A stretch of DNA of 20,128 bases from a bacterium. Its GTDB lineage: Bacteria > Hydrogenedentota > Hydrogenedentia > Hydrogenedentiales > SLHB01. The notes beneath the pieces were generated by a model. The model worked only from the letters and a program-made list of their open reading frames with translations, was not told the origin of the DNA and made no database searches. The stretch is taken from assembly GCA_024231375.1 (NCBI GenBank), contig JAAEQP010001752.1, positions 1 through 20,128 of the forward strand, written 5' to 3'. This document shows positions 14,455-20,128 of this stretch, piece after piece (the stretch's first letter is position 1; each line of letters opens with the position of its first letter). The position numbers and the translations under genes are program-made.

Positions 14455-15302
14455 GCGACACAAACAAACTCGATTACATTCTTGACGAGATCGTCACCCT
14501 ACCGAGTCTACCCACAGCGGTGGCGCGGATCACCCAGTTGGTGCAAAACCCCGACGCGGACCTTGGTGAGATTGGGAAGGCTATCTCCGCGGACCCCTCC
14601 ATTGCACTCAAGACGTTGCGGCTGGTGAACTCCGCCTACTACGGAGTGCGCCAGAAAGTGTCGTCCGTGGGCCAGGCCGTGACGCTTCTGGGACTGAAGG
14701 TCATCAAGAACCTCGTGCTCACGGCCACGGTGTTCGACTCGTTCCAGCAAGGGGCGGACCAGTTGCTTCGGCACAGCGTGGCGTGTGGCATCGCCATGAA
14801 GGTGTTGACCAGTGCCAAGCCCGGCGCGAGCAAACTCGAAGCCGACGATGCCTTCGTGTTCGGTCTGCTTCACGACATCGGCAAGATCATCTTCGAGGGA
14901 TTCCTTGCCAAGGAATTCGAAGACGCCGTCCAGATGAGCCGGGCGCGTCAGATCCCACTCTACAAGGCCGAACGCGAAGTGATTGGCGCGGACCATGCCG
15001 AAATGGGCGCGGTGCTCGCCATCAAATGGAAACTGCCCGACGAATTGGCGGGGGCTATCGCGGGTCACCACGATCTCAATAAGTGCGAGGACGACAACGC
15101 GCGCAAGTTGGCCGCCCTTCTCGCAATCGCCAACTACATGTGTGCCGCCTGCGGACTGGCCAGTCTGCCCAAGGCTCAGGCCGAACTCAGCGACAGCGTC
15201 TGGACCGCGGCCGGTCTGAGTGTCACCGACGTTCCCAAGCTCGTTGACGCCTTCACCGCCGAGTTGCCGGCCCTCGACGAAATGGTCCAGGCCGCGTCGT
15301 AA
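14451..15302 (+). CDS. HDOD-domain protein
   Basis: A 283-residue cytoplasmic protein starting at GTG 14451 inside the previous gene's stop (GTGA overlap), with GGAG 5 nt upstream. An in-frame ATG at 14397 would overlap the orphan gene by over 50 nt and is less likely. It is a single HDOD domain: the opening LPSLPTAVARITQLVQNPDADL (split here by family at about 17-38), the 'DPSIALKTLRLVNSAYYG' block (48-65), FVFGLLHDIGKIIF (135-148) with an intact His141-Asp142, and IAGHHD near 220. HDOD proteins are HD-GYP relatives that usually lack diguanylate-phosphodiesterase activity and act in signalling or stress; here no receiver, EAL or GGDEF domain is attached. Its pairing with a TIGR04073 protein and an orphan is unexplained. 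Confidence 0.88.
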   Translation: MSDTNKLDYILDEIVTLPSLPTAVARITQLVQNPDADLGEIGKAISADPSIALKTLRLVNSAYYGVRQKVSSVGQAVTLLGLKVIKNLVLTATVFDSFQQGADQLLRHSVACGIAMKVLTSAKPGASKLEADDAFVFGLLHDIGKIIFEGFLAKEFEDAVQMSRARQIPLYKAEREVIGADHAEMGAVLAIKWKLPDELAGAIAGHHDLNKCEDDNARKLAALLAIANYMCAACGLASLPKAQAELSDSVWTAAGLSVTDVPKLVDAFTAELPALDEMVQAAS

Positions 15303-15360
15303 GGGCCTCGCCGGAATCCTACCCATTCCTCGCCCGCGCAAACCCAACCTCCGTGTGAAT

Positions 15361-15390
15361 GAGATTCTTCACTTCGTTCAGAATGACGGG
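15361..15390. repeat. Candidate dispersed intergenic repeat (ATTCTTCACTTCG... type)
   Basis: The stretch from GAGATTCTTCACTTC to AGAATGACGGG contains an imperfect palindrome-like core (ATTCTTCacttcGTTCAGAAT). I recognise it as the type of intergenic motif that recurs in many environmental genomes near gene ends. Only one copy is in this window, so repetition cannot be shown here. Confidence 0.4.
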
Positions 15391-15460
15391 TAGAAGTGTG
15401 TCGAGACGTGTGTTGCCTGAACGTCTCATGTGGTCGCCAAACCCGGGACGTAGCGACGGG

Positions 15461-15508
15461 GTAGGGCTCCGCTTCTGCGGAGCCGGGCACGCGGAAGCGT
15501 GCCCCTAC
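15461..15508. repeat. Head-to-head pair of GTAGGG-palindrome units
   Basis: Two perfect 8-bp hairpins sit back to back: GGCTCCGC-TTCT-GCGGAGCC (15465-15484) and GGGCACGC-GGAA-GCGTGCCC (15485-15504). The whole block is bounded by inverted GTAGGG (15461-15466) and CCCTAC (15503-15508). Each half, read outside-in, is GTAGGG followed by a palindrome with a TTCY tetraloop, so this is one repeat unit and its inverted, diverged partner. The third copy is at 15560. Confidence 0.65.
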
Positions 15509-15559
15509 CGCGCGATCGCCCTTTTCGCGAGGTTGCCGCTACGGACGGGCGGTTCCGTG

Positions 15560-15583
15560 GTAGGGCCGACCTCCGTGTCGGCC
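15560..15583. repeat. Third GTAGGG-palindrome unit
   Basis: GTAGGG leads into a 7-bp hairpin GGCCGAC-CTCCGT-GTCGGCC (stems 15564-15570 and 15577-15583). It shares the GTAGGG head and pyrimidine-rich loop with the units at 15461-15508, while the stem sequence differs, so the structure is conserved more than the sequence. Confidence 0.55.
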
Positions 15584-15625
15584 GTCTTCGTTTGGGGTGA
15601 CCTTGAGGGGAGTTGTCCGCGCGGA

Positions 15626-15649
15626 AGCATAGTCCCTTCCCGCTATGCT
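15626..15649. repeat. Small inverted repeat AGCATAG/CTATGCT
   Basis: Perfect 7-bp arms at 15626-15632 and 15643-15649 with a 10-nt loop (TCCCTTCCCG). No T-run follows on either strand. It is probably another piece of the same repeat-rich intergenic region. Confidence 0.35.
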
Positions 15650-15665
15650 GGGCGCGGGCGCGCAT

Positions 15666-15702
15666 GAAGAAGGGCCGGCCTCCCGTGCGGGAGACCGGCC
15701 CG
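15666..15702 (-). terminator. Rho-independent-like terminator of the MFS permease gene
   Basis: On the minus strand, about 28 nt after the stop codon at 15730, a 13-bp GC-rich stem (15672-15684 against 15689-15701, with one G-T wobble) encloses a 4-nt loop and is followed by TTCTTC. The T-tract is short, but the stem is very stable and correctly placed. Reading the other way it could also act on transcripts from the HDOD operon. Confidence 0.6.
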
Positions 15703-15729
15703 TGCAATCAGCTATCGCTCGTGAATCCG

Positions 15730-16977
15730 CTATTCGGCGGGAGCGGCCTCGACCTTCTTGCTGTCGCGGAAGGTGAGGGCGAAGAGAATGATGAACACGA
15801 TCGCGGCAGCGCCCGGGATCAGCCAGATATTCTTCCACGTGTGGAGTGTCGTCTCGACCCCCTCGATGACCTCGACGTAAGCGTAGTGATCGACGACCTT
15901 GCCAGCGACCATGTTACCCACCAGCATGCCCACGCCGTACGTGACCAACGCGATGAGGCCTTGGGCCGCGGCGCGCACGTTCTCGGGCGCTTCGTTATCG
16001 ACGTAGATCTGGCCGGTGACGAAGAAGAAGTCGTAGCACACGCCGTGCATCAGGATACCGATGTACAGCAGAGCAACCGTGCTACCCGGCATGCCGAAGG
16101 CGAAGCATGCGTAGCGTACGGCCCATGCCGCCATACCCACGATGAGCATCTTCTTCACGCCCAGCCGTGCGAACACGAAGGGCATGATCAGCATGAAGAT
16201 CACTTCGGATGCTTGACCCAAGGACATCTTGGCCGCTTCGCTCCCCAGCTTCAGCTCGGTGAGGAATCCGTGGGCGAAAGCGTAGTAGAAAGCCAGCGGG
16301 ATGCAAATAAGGAACGACGTGACGATGAAGACCGCGAACGAGAACTTCTTCATGAGCATCAGGGCGTCCAAACCGAGCACCTGACCGACGGTGACCTTCT
16401 GGCCCTTCATCTTCGGCGGGGTCTTGGGCAGGAAGAAGGAGTACACGCCCAGCATCGCCGCCGCAACGGCCGCCATGCGCATGGGGATCGCAGTCTTCTC
16501 CACGCCCTCAACGAAACGGCTGAGGATGAACGAAATGGTTACCCCAGCCACGATCCAGCCGATGGTGCCCAGCACGCGGATGGGCGGGAACTCCTTCTCG
16601 GGATCGGTCATCTTGTTGAAGGCGATGGCGTTCGTAAGGGCGATGGTCGGCATATACGTGAGCGCGTACGCCAGCAAGGCCCAGAAGAACAGGCGCGGTT
16701 CCGTGATCGTGGAAACCCACCACATGAGCCCCGCACCCACCAAGTGGAGGATGCCCAGTACTTTCTCGGCGTTGAAGAACTTGTCGGCGATCATCCCGAT
16801 GAAGAATGGCGCGACAATGGCGCCCCACGCCGTGGTGCTGTAGGCCCCGGCGACCTGACCGCCCGAGAACTCAAGGCCGTGGAGCAGGTAGGCGCTCATG
16901 GTCACGCACCAAGCCCCCCAGACAAAGAATTCGAGAAACATCATGATGGACAGTTGTGTCCGGACTTTTCCGTTCAT
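15730..16977 (-). CDS. MFS permease, nucleoside:H+ symporter (NHS/NupG) family
   Basis: A 415-residue inner-membrane transporter with about 12 predicted transmembrane segments. The start is ATG 16977 with AAGGGG about 11 nt upstream; the frame is open for 23 more codons upstream, without a start signal. The N-terminus matches the NHS family: MMFLEFFVWGAWCVTMSAYL, then GAYSTTAWGAIVAPFFIGMIADKFF, equivalent to the NupG 'YSSLGIAAVFMPALLGIVADKW' region. The halves are joined by a basic cytoplasmic loop (LPKTPPKMKGQKVTVGQVLG). GQIYVDNEAPENVRAAAQGL in the second half is the family's repeated MFS motif region, and the C-terminus FALTFRDSKKVEAAPAE is cytoplasmic. The length agrees with NupG/XapB. Solutes in PVC relatives of this family may not be nucleosides, so specificity is open. 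A terminator hairpin follows the gene. Confidence 0.88.
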   Translation of the reverse strand: MNGKVRTQLSIMMFLEFFVWGAWCVTMSAYLLHGLEFSGGQVAGAYSTTAWGAIVAPFFIGMIADKFFNAEKVLGILHLVGAGLMWWVSTITEPRLFFWALLAYALTYMPTIALTNAIAFNKMTDPEKEFPPIRVLGTIGWIVAGVTISFILSRFVEGVEKTAIPMRMAAVAAAMLGVYSFFLPKTPPKMKGQKVTVGQVLGLDALMLMKKFSFAVFIVTSFLICIPLAFYYAFAHGFLTELKLGSEAAKMSLGQASEVIFMLIMPFVFARLGVKKMLIVGMAAWAVRYACFAFGMPGSTVALLYIGILMHGVCYDFFFVTGQIYVDNEAPENVRAAAQGLIALVTYGVGMLVGNMVAGKVVDHYAYVEVIEGVETTLHTWKNIWLIPGAAAIVFIILFALTFRDSKKVEAAPAE

Positions 16978-17151
16978 TGGTGTTGCATCCCCTTCGGTTA
17001 ATTCGGACGAATGCGGTTCATCCGTTGGTTCGGACGGACAACCCATCCCTCCGAATGACGCTGGTCCCTATGCCGCCAAGTCCGGACCGGACCTGTCGTG
17101 ACCCCGCCTCGCGTTCGAGTTCCCGCGTAGTCCCGGAGCGGGCATTCGAGC

Positions 17152-17184
17152 GAGGCACACTGCCTTCCGTGAGCAGTGTGCCTC
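17152..17184. repeat. Perfect 12-bp stem hairpin
   Basis: GAGGCACACTGC (17152-17163) is exactly complementary to GCAGTGTGCCTC (17173-17184), with the 9-nt loop CTTCCGTGA. No T-tract follows on either strand, so a simple Rho-independent terminator is unlikely. The TTCC-containing loop recalls the palindromes at 15461-15508. Confidence 0.6.
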
Positions 17185-17282
17185 ATATCGTAGGAGAAAG
17201 CGTCGGCTGGGTCAAGCGGAAGGCAATCGCGACAAGTTTGTCCTCGGGAGTCCGCGCAGTGGACTCAAGACCCCTCACCCTG

Positions 17283-17303
17283 CCCTCTCCCGCAGGGAGA
17301 GGG
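17283..17303. repeat. CCCTCTCCC-GCA-GGGAGAGGG hairpin element
   Basis: Perfect 9-bp arms at 17283-17291 and 17295-17303 flank a 3-nt loop, preceded by CCCCTCACCCTG. This matches a short element that recurs between genes in many unrelated bacterial genomes, typically as CCCTCACCC...CCCTCTCCC...GGGAGAGGG. It lies about 70 nt downstream of the nitrilase stop on the minus strand, so it may serve as its transcript end, although no T-run follows. Confidence 0.55.
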
Positions 17304-17375
17304 TAAGAAGCGGTCCATGAAACGCCCTTGCAGGTCGAGATTCACGCTTGTTCCGACTGCGGGGTCAGCGTTGCG

Positions 17376-18341
17376 CTATACGCCCTTGCGGTCAAAACGG
17401 ACTTTCCGGGTGTCTTCTTCGAGGCCGGTGGCTGTGGCGAGGGGGGCGTACAGTTCGGGGCGACGGGTCTTGATCCACCGGCGGCCCGTGGTGTGTACGT
17501 GAAGCTGGGCGTCGAGGTCTGCCACGACCATGTCATCCCCGGCTTTGCAGGTTTCGGCAAGGATGCGGCCGTAAGGGTCGAGAATCATGGCGTTGCCGGT
17601 ACGGATTTCGTCGTCGTCGATGCCGACGCCGTTGCTGAAGATGACGTAGAGGCCGTTGTCGTGGGCGCGCGCGGGCAGCCATCGCATGAGCCAGTCGCGG
17701 CCCTTGGGACCGCTGAGTTCGGCTTCGATGGCGCCGGGATCCTCATGGCGGTTGTCCCAGAGGGCACGGTCGACCTTGCCCATGGTGTGGGGGTCGGGCG
17801 AATCGCAGCCGCCGGTCTGGTGGGGGGCGAGGAGGATCTCGGCACCCTGGAGGGCCGTGATGCGGACGTTCTCGCCCAGGTTGTTGTCGTAGCAGGTGAG
17901 CACGCCGAGGCGGCAGTTGTGCGGTGCGTCGAAGACGGTGTATTCGGAACCCGATTTCAGATGTTCGCTGATGAAACAGTGAATCTTCCGATGGCGCACG
18001 CACCGGCCGTCGGGCATGGCGACGACGTAGGTGTTGTAGAGATCGCCTGCGTCGTCACATTCCACGAGCCCCGCGCCGATGGTCATGGCGTGCTCTCGTG
18101 CGAGGGTGAGCAGGCGCTCGGCGGACGGCCCGGTACACGCGGGTTCGGCGAGGGTCACGATCTCCTCGCGGCCGAGATTGCGCAGAAACCAGTATCCGGT
18201 GATGCAGCATTCCGGGAAGACGAGGATTTCGACATCCTGCGCGGCGGCTTGTCGCACGAAGCCGTCGATGGTGGCGAGGTTGGCTTCTTTGTCGCCGTTG
18301 CGATGTTCGAATTGCACCGAGGCTACGCGGATGTTGCGCAT
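17376..18341 (-). CDS. Cytoplasmic carbon-nitrogen hydrolase (nitrilase superfamily)
   Basis: The 321-residue enzyme has a near-ideal start: AAAGGAGG about 7 nt before ATG 18341. It begins directly with the first strand (MRNIRVASVQFEH), with no signal peptide, unlike the nitrilase at 12815-13681. The catalytic triad is Glu44 (LVFPECCITGYW), Lys119 (RHRKIHCF) and Cys150 (GVLTCYDNNLGE). A second Cys follows Glu44. An insertion at about 171-215 (LAPHQTGGCDSP, then MGKVDRALW and GPKGRDWLMRWLPARA) sets it apart from minimal amidases. It continues with YVIFSNGVGIDDDEIRTGNAMILDPYGRI, a normal family ending. An amidase or N-carbamoyl hydrolase role is plausible, but the substrate is not readable. It is separated from both neighbours by hairpin-rich spacers. 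Confidence 0.88.
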   Translation of the reverse strand: MRNIRVASVQFEHRNGDKEANLATIDGFVRQAAAQDVEILVFPECCITGYWFLRNLGREEIVTLAEPACTGPSAERLLTLAREHAMTIGAGLVECDDAGDLYNTYVVAMPDGRCVRHRKIHCFISEHLKSGSEYTVFDAPHNCRLGVLTCYDNNLGENVRITALQGAEILLAPHQTGGCDSPDPHTMGKVDRALWDNRHEDPGAIEAELSGPKGRDWLMRWLPARAHDNGLYVIFSNGVGIDDDEIRTGNAMILDPYGRILAETCKAGDDMVVADLDAQLHVHTTGRRWIKTRRPELYAPLATATGLEEDTRKVRFDRKGV

Positions 18342-18414
18342 TTCGTTCCTCCTTTCGTCGGGGGCCGTTGAGAAAGACCCAAGTCTCTCGTGAAGCCCGC
18401 CAAAAAGACCAAGG

Positions 18415-18452
18415 ACAGTCCCGTCTCGCTGCGCTCGCTTGGTACAGTCCCG
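18415..18452. repeat. Direct repeat ACAGTCCCG, candidate dispersed-element fragment
   Basis: ACAGTCCCG occurs at 18415-18423 and again at 18444-18452, separated by CTGCGCTCG-type sequence. Translated in one frame the area gives 'DSPVSLRSLGTVPAS', a peptide string I associate with spurious open frames over GGGACTGTCC-type intergenic repeats in environmental genomes. It lies upstream of the nitrilase gene at 18341. Confidence 0.35.
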
Positions 18453-18513
18453 GCTTCTTCGCTCCAGTCCTCGCGGGTAGATAGCCTTTTCAACGGTGCC
18501 TCCGTCTCCTTGG

Positions 18514-18547
18514 TGCCCGCCATTCTAGGGGCGAGGGCGGGCACCTT
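18514..18547. repeat. 10-bp inverted repeat upstream of the galactonate dehydratase-like gene
   Basis: GGTGCCCGCC (18514-18523) and GGCGGGCACC (18538-18547) are perfect complements with a 14-nt loop. The repeat ends only 5 nt before the candidate -35 box at 18553, so it could be a terminator-like structure, an operator upstream of the promoter, or part of a repeat. Confidence 0.45.
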
Positions 18548-18552
18548 CAACA

Positions 18553-18581
18553 TTGACGCGGGCCGCGGCTTGGTCCACAAT
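18553..18581 (+). promoter_or_regulatory. Candidate sigma-70-like promoter for the galactonate dehydratase-like gene
   Basis: TTGACG (18553-18558) and CACAAT (18576-18581) are separated by 17 nt, ending 40 nt before ATG 18622. The -35 box differs from consensus at one base. The adjacent inverted repeat at 18514-18547 could bind a regulator. Confidence 0.45.
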
Positions 18582-18621
18582 CAGGTGCGGTAACAGGGTT
18601 GTTCACAGGAACGGGGGAGCT

Positions 18622-19731
18622 ATGAAGATCACGCGGGTTGAAGCGATTCCGGTGCTGCCAAGGTGGGCGTTCTGCAAGGTGGAGACGGACGAGGGCATTC
18701 ATGGTTGGGGCGAATGCACCTTGGAAGGCCATGTGGCGACGCAGGTGGCGGCTGTGGGCGAGTTGGAACGAATCCTCGTCGGCGAGGACCCCACGCGTAT
18801 CGAGTATCTGTGGCAGGGGCTGTACCGAAGCGGCTTCTACCGGGGTGGACCGGTGCTCATGAGCGCGTTGAGCGGCGTGGACATGGCGCTGTGGGACATC
18901 TTCGGCAAGTCCCTGGGAGTGCCCACGCACCGCTTGCTCGGCGGGGCCTGCCGGGACCGGGTGCGCGTGTACGGCGGGTGCGGGGGAAGCGACCCGGCCG
19001 AAATCCGCGACAGCGCGCAGGCCTGCGTGGGCCAGGGATTCTCGGCGATGAAATTCTGTCCGGTCGACGCGACGGACATCGTGGATGGTCTGGACGTGTT
19101 GAAACGCGTGGAAGCGCGCGTGGCCGCCGCGCGGGAAGGCGCGGGCGACGCGGATGTAGCGCTGGACTTCCACGGACGCATCGCACCGCCCATGGCCATT
19201 GCGATAGCTGACGTGTTGCGTCCGTTGCGACCGTTCTTCATCGAGGAACCGGTCCAGTGCGAGAATGTGGACGCGCTGCTGAACGTGAAGCAGTCCACAC
19301 CGATCCCCATCGCCACGGGCGAGCGGCTGTACGGGCGGCATGGATTCCGCGAAGTGATTGAGAAGGAGGCAGCGGCGATCCTCCAGCCCGACTTGGCGCA
19401 CGCCGGGGGCATCACGGAGGTGCGCAAGATCGCGGCCATGGCGGATACGCACTACATGGCCATTGCGCCGCACTGTCCGTTGGGTCCGGTGGCACTGGCG
19501 GCCTGCATTCAGTTCGCGCTCAGCACGCCAAACTTTCTCATCCAGGAGCACGGCAATCTCGGAGAAGGCTACCTGAAGGAACCGATCCGCGTGGATCAAG
19601 GCTGGTTGCTGGTTCCGGAAGGGCCGGGACTGGGCATCGAGGTCGATGAGGACGCGGTCCGTGCGATGGATTGGACTGATTGGGACACGCCGAGGCTGTG
19701 GCACGAGGACGGGTCGGTGGCCGATTGGTAG
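18622..19731 (+). CDS. dgoD: D-galactonate dehydratase-like enolase-superfamily enzyme
   Basis: A 369-residue cytoplasmic enzyme of the mandelate racemase/DgoD subgroup. DgoD dehydrates D-galactonate to 2-keto-3-deoxygalactonate in the DeLey-Doudoroff pathway. The start is ATG 18622, with a GGGGG/AGGA tract upstream. It aligns along its whole length with E. coli DgoD as I recall it: MKITRVEAIPVLPRW at the start, GFYRGGPVLMSALSGVDMALWDI (71-93, shown by blocks), LDFHGR (181-186), FIEEP (206-210), ATGERL (231-236), ILQPDLAHAGGITE (253-266), APHCPLGPVALAAC (282-295) and LWHEDGSVADW at the end. Predicted metal ligands are Asp182, a Glu at 208/209 and Glu234; predicted catalytic histidines are His184 and His284. 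The 141-150 strand reads SAMKFCPVDA where DgoD has KLNGC, so a related aldonate substrate is possible. A PAS-domain gene follows after 85 nt. Confidence 0.85.
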   Translation: MKITRVEAIPVLPRWAFCKVETDEGIHGWGECTLEGHVATQVAAVGELERILVGEDPTRIEYLWQGLYRSGFYRGGPVLMSALSGVDMALWDIFGKSLGVPTHRLLGGACRDRVRVYGGCGGSDPAEIRDSAQACVGQGFSAMKFCPVDATDIVDGLDVLKRVEARVAAAREGAGDADVALDFHGRIAPPMAIAIADVLRPLRPFFIEEPVQCENVDALLNVKQSTPIPIATGERLYGRHGFREVIEKEAAAILQPDLAHAGGITEVRKIAAMADTHYMAIAPHCPLGPVALAACIQFALSTPNFLIQEHGNLGEGYLKEPIRVDQGWLLVPEGPGLGIEVDEDAVRAMDWTDWDTPRLWHEDGSVADW

Positions 19732-19753
19732 TGGGCAGCATGCGGTTGAGCAA

Positions 19754-19782
19754 TTGCGCGGATCTCCATGAACTGATATGTT
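19754..19782 (+). promoter_or_regulatory. Candidate sigma-70-like promoter for the PAS-domain gene
   Basis: TTGCGC (19754-19759) and TATGTT (19777-19782) are separated by 17 nt, ending 34 nt before ATG 19817. Motif match only; the gene could also be read through from the dehydratase-like gene. Confidence 0.3.
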
Positions 19783-19816
19783 TGCAGACAACGCGTGGTT
19801 CGCGGTAGGAGGCGCC

Positions 19817-20128
19817 ATGGAAGAGTCACAGTTCCGCAATATCCTGGACAATCTGTACGACGCGGTGTATTTCGTGGACCGCGACGTGGGCATTACGTAC
19901 TGGAACCAAGCGGCGGAACGGCTCACCGGTTTCTCGGCCAGCGAAGTGACAGGGCGGAAGTGTTCGGATGCCGTCTTGACGCACGTGGACGAGCAAGGCC
20001 ACCTGCTATGCGTGCATGGGTGTCCGTTGCAGGCGACCATGCAGGACGGATCATCCCGGGAAGCCGAGGTGTTCCTGCATCACAAGAACGGGTTTCGCGT
20101 TCCGGTGGCGGTGCGCACATCGGCCATC
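19817..20128 (+). CDS. PAS-domain signalling protein, probable diguanylate cyclase (C-terminus off right edge)
   Basis: The first 104 residues are present, from ATG 19817 with AGGAGG 4 nt upstream. The N-terminus is a PAS domain: FRNILDNLYDAVYFVDRDVG (6-25), ITYWNQAAERLTGFSASEVTG (26-46), a Cys-bearing region (CSDAVLTHVDEQGHLLCVHGC) and EAEVFLHHKNGFRVPVAVRTS (82-102). This 'LYDGVYFVDRDR.ITYWN' PAS type is most often followed by a GGDEF domain, so a diguanylate cyclase is the best guess, but the output domain lies outside the window and a histidine kinase is possible. The cysteines at 49, 65 and 69 are common in this PAS type. No signal peptide or membrane segment is seen. Confidence 0.8.
   Translation, partial: MEESQFRNILDNLYDAVYFVDRDVGITYWNQAAERLTGFSASEVTGRKCSDAVLTHVDEQGHLLCVHGCPLQATMQDGSSREAEVFLHHKNGFRVPVAVRTSAI

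Larger units (their letters stand above)
15303..15729. other. Intergenic stretch made of dispersed-repeat-like palindromes, no gene
   Basis: This 427-nt stretch lies between the HDOD stop and the convergent MFS stop. The open frames in it are short and translate to low-complexity Arg/Pro/Ser-rich strings typical of repeats. It holds, in order, a repeat-like block at 15361-15390, a double palindrome at 15461-15508, a third palindrome at 15560-15583, an inverted repeat at 15626-15649 and the terminator hairpin at 15672-15701. Confidence 0.7.
16978..17375. other. Intergenic stretch with three hairpins, no gene
   Basis: This 398-nt stretch separates two minus-strand genes, from the nitrilase stop to the MFS start. 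No open frame here has a ribosome binding site or family signature. It contains a 12-bp hairpin at 17152-17184, a 6-bp GAGTCC/GGACTC hairpin at 17248-17266 and a 9-bp hairpin at 17283-17303. No convincing promoter for the MFS gene could be read. Confidence 0.65.

Noticed and set aside
15512..15519. GCGATCGC, the HIP1 octamer of cyanobacteria.
   Set aside because: A single occurrence in GC-rich DNA is expected by chance, and nothing else points to a cyanobacterium.
15613..17001. A 462-codon plus-strand open frame opposite the MFS permease.
   Set aside because: The translation is His/Glu/Asp/Arg-rich with no domain, and it is the complement of a clear 12-helix transporter.
17328..18371. A 347-codon plus-strand open frame opposite the cytoplasmic nitrilase.
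   Set aside because: The minus frame has a full Glu-Lys-Cys triad and an ideal ribosome binding site; the plus frame has neither.
18547..20040. A 497-codon open frame on the minus strand opposite the DgoD-like and PAS genes.
   Set aside because: It is antisense to two genes with clear family motifs, has no family signature and an Arg/His/Pro-rich translation; long antisense frames are expected in GC-rich coding DNA.

Overview
This is a GC-rich bacterial window with no rRNA, tRNA, CRISPR array, insertion sequence or phage gene that I can recognise. The gene mix points to an uncultured relative of the PVC superphylum or Candidatus Hydrogenedentota: an exported PQQ-propeller protein fused to methyltransferase-like and malectin-like regions, a Tat-exported Gfo/Idh/MocA oxidoreductase, a URO-D-like methyltransferase homologue, a TIGR04073 'exosortase system-associated' protein, and many exported proteins of carbohydrate-binding type. 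The lineage is an inference from gene content, because no phylogenetic marker is present.

Layout. Minus strand 1-2240: the N-terminal 278 codons of an RlmD/RumA-type 23S rRNA methyltransferase (running off the left edge, TTG start) and a C45/Ntn-hydrolase-type lipoprotein. Plus strand 2495-4039: a secreted GH30 glycosidase. Minus 4097-4426: a small DUF4190-like membrane protein. Plus 4566-6581: a URO-D-family protein and a secreted ConA-like protein. Plus 6847-13681: four closely packed genes, Tat Gfo/Idh, a secreted protein with a triplicated lectin-like module, a 999-aa PQQ/methyltransferase-like/malectin protein, and a secreted nitrilase-superfamily enzyme; the last two overlap by 4 nt. 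Plus 13800-15302: a second tight operon behind a near-consensus sigma-70-like promoter, with a TIGR04073 protein, an 88-aa orphan and an HDOD protein. Minus 15730-16977: an NHS/NupG-like MFS permease. Minus 17376-18341: a cytoplasmic nitrilase-family enzyme. Plus 18622-19731: a D-galactonate dehydratase-like enolase-superfamily enzyme. Plus 19817 to the right edge: the start of a PAS-domain signalling protein.

Functionally, much of the window fits a saccharolytic heterotroph: GH30 cleaves glycans outside the cytoplasm, the ConA-like and malectin-like proteins may bind carbohydrate, an NHS-type permease imports nucleoside-like solutes, and a DgoD-like enzyme dehydrates an aldonate. The 6847-13681 cluster is the most unusual part. 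All four products carry export signals, and two of them show degenerate cofactor or catalytic motifs (EKP replaced by AVP in the Gfo/Idh protein; an eroded SAM motif I in the methyltransferase-like region).

The two long gene-free stretches (15303-15729 and 16978-17375) are filled with short palindromes that look like dispersed REP-like repeats rather than genes. One of them forms a good terminator for the MFS gene.
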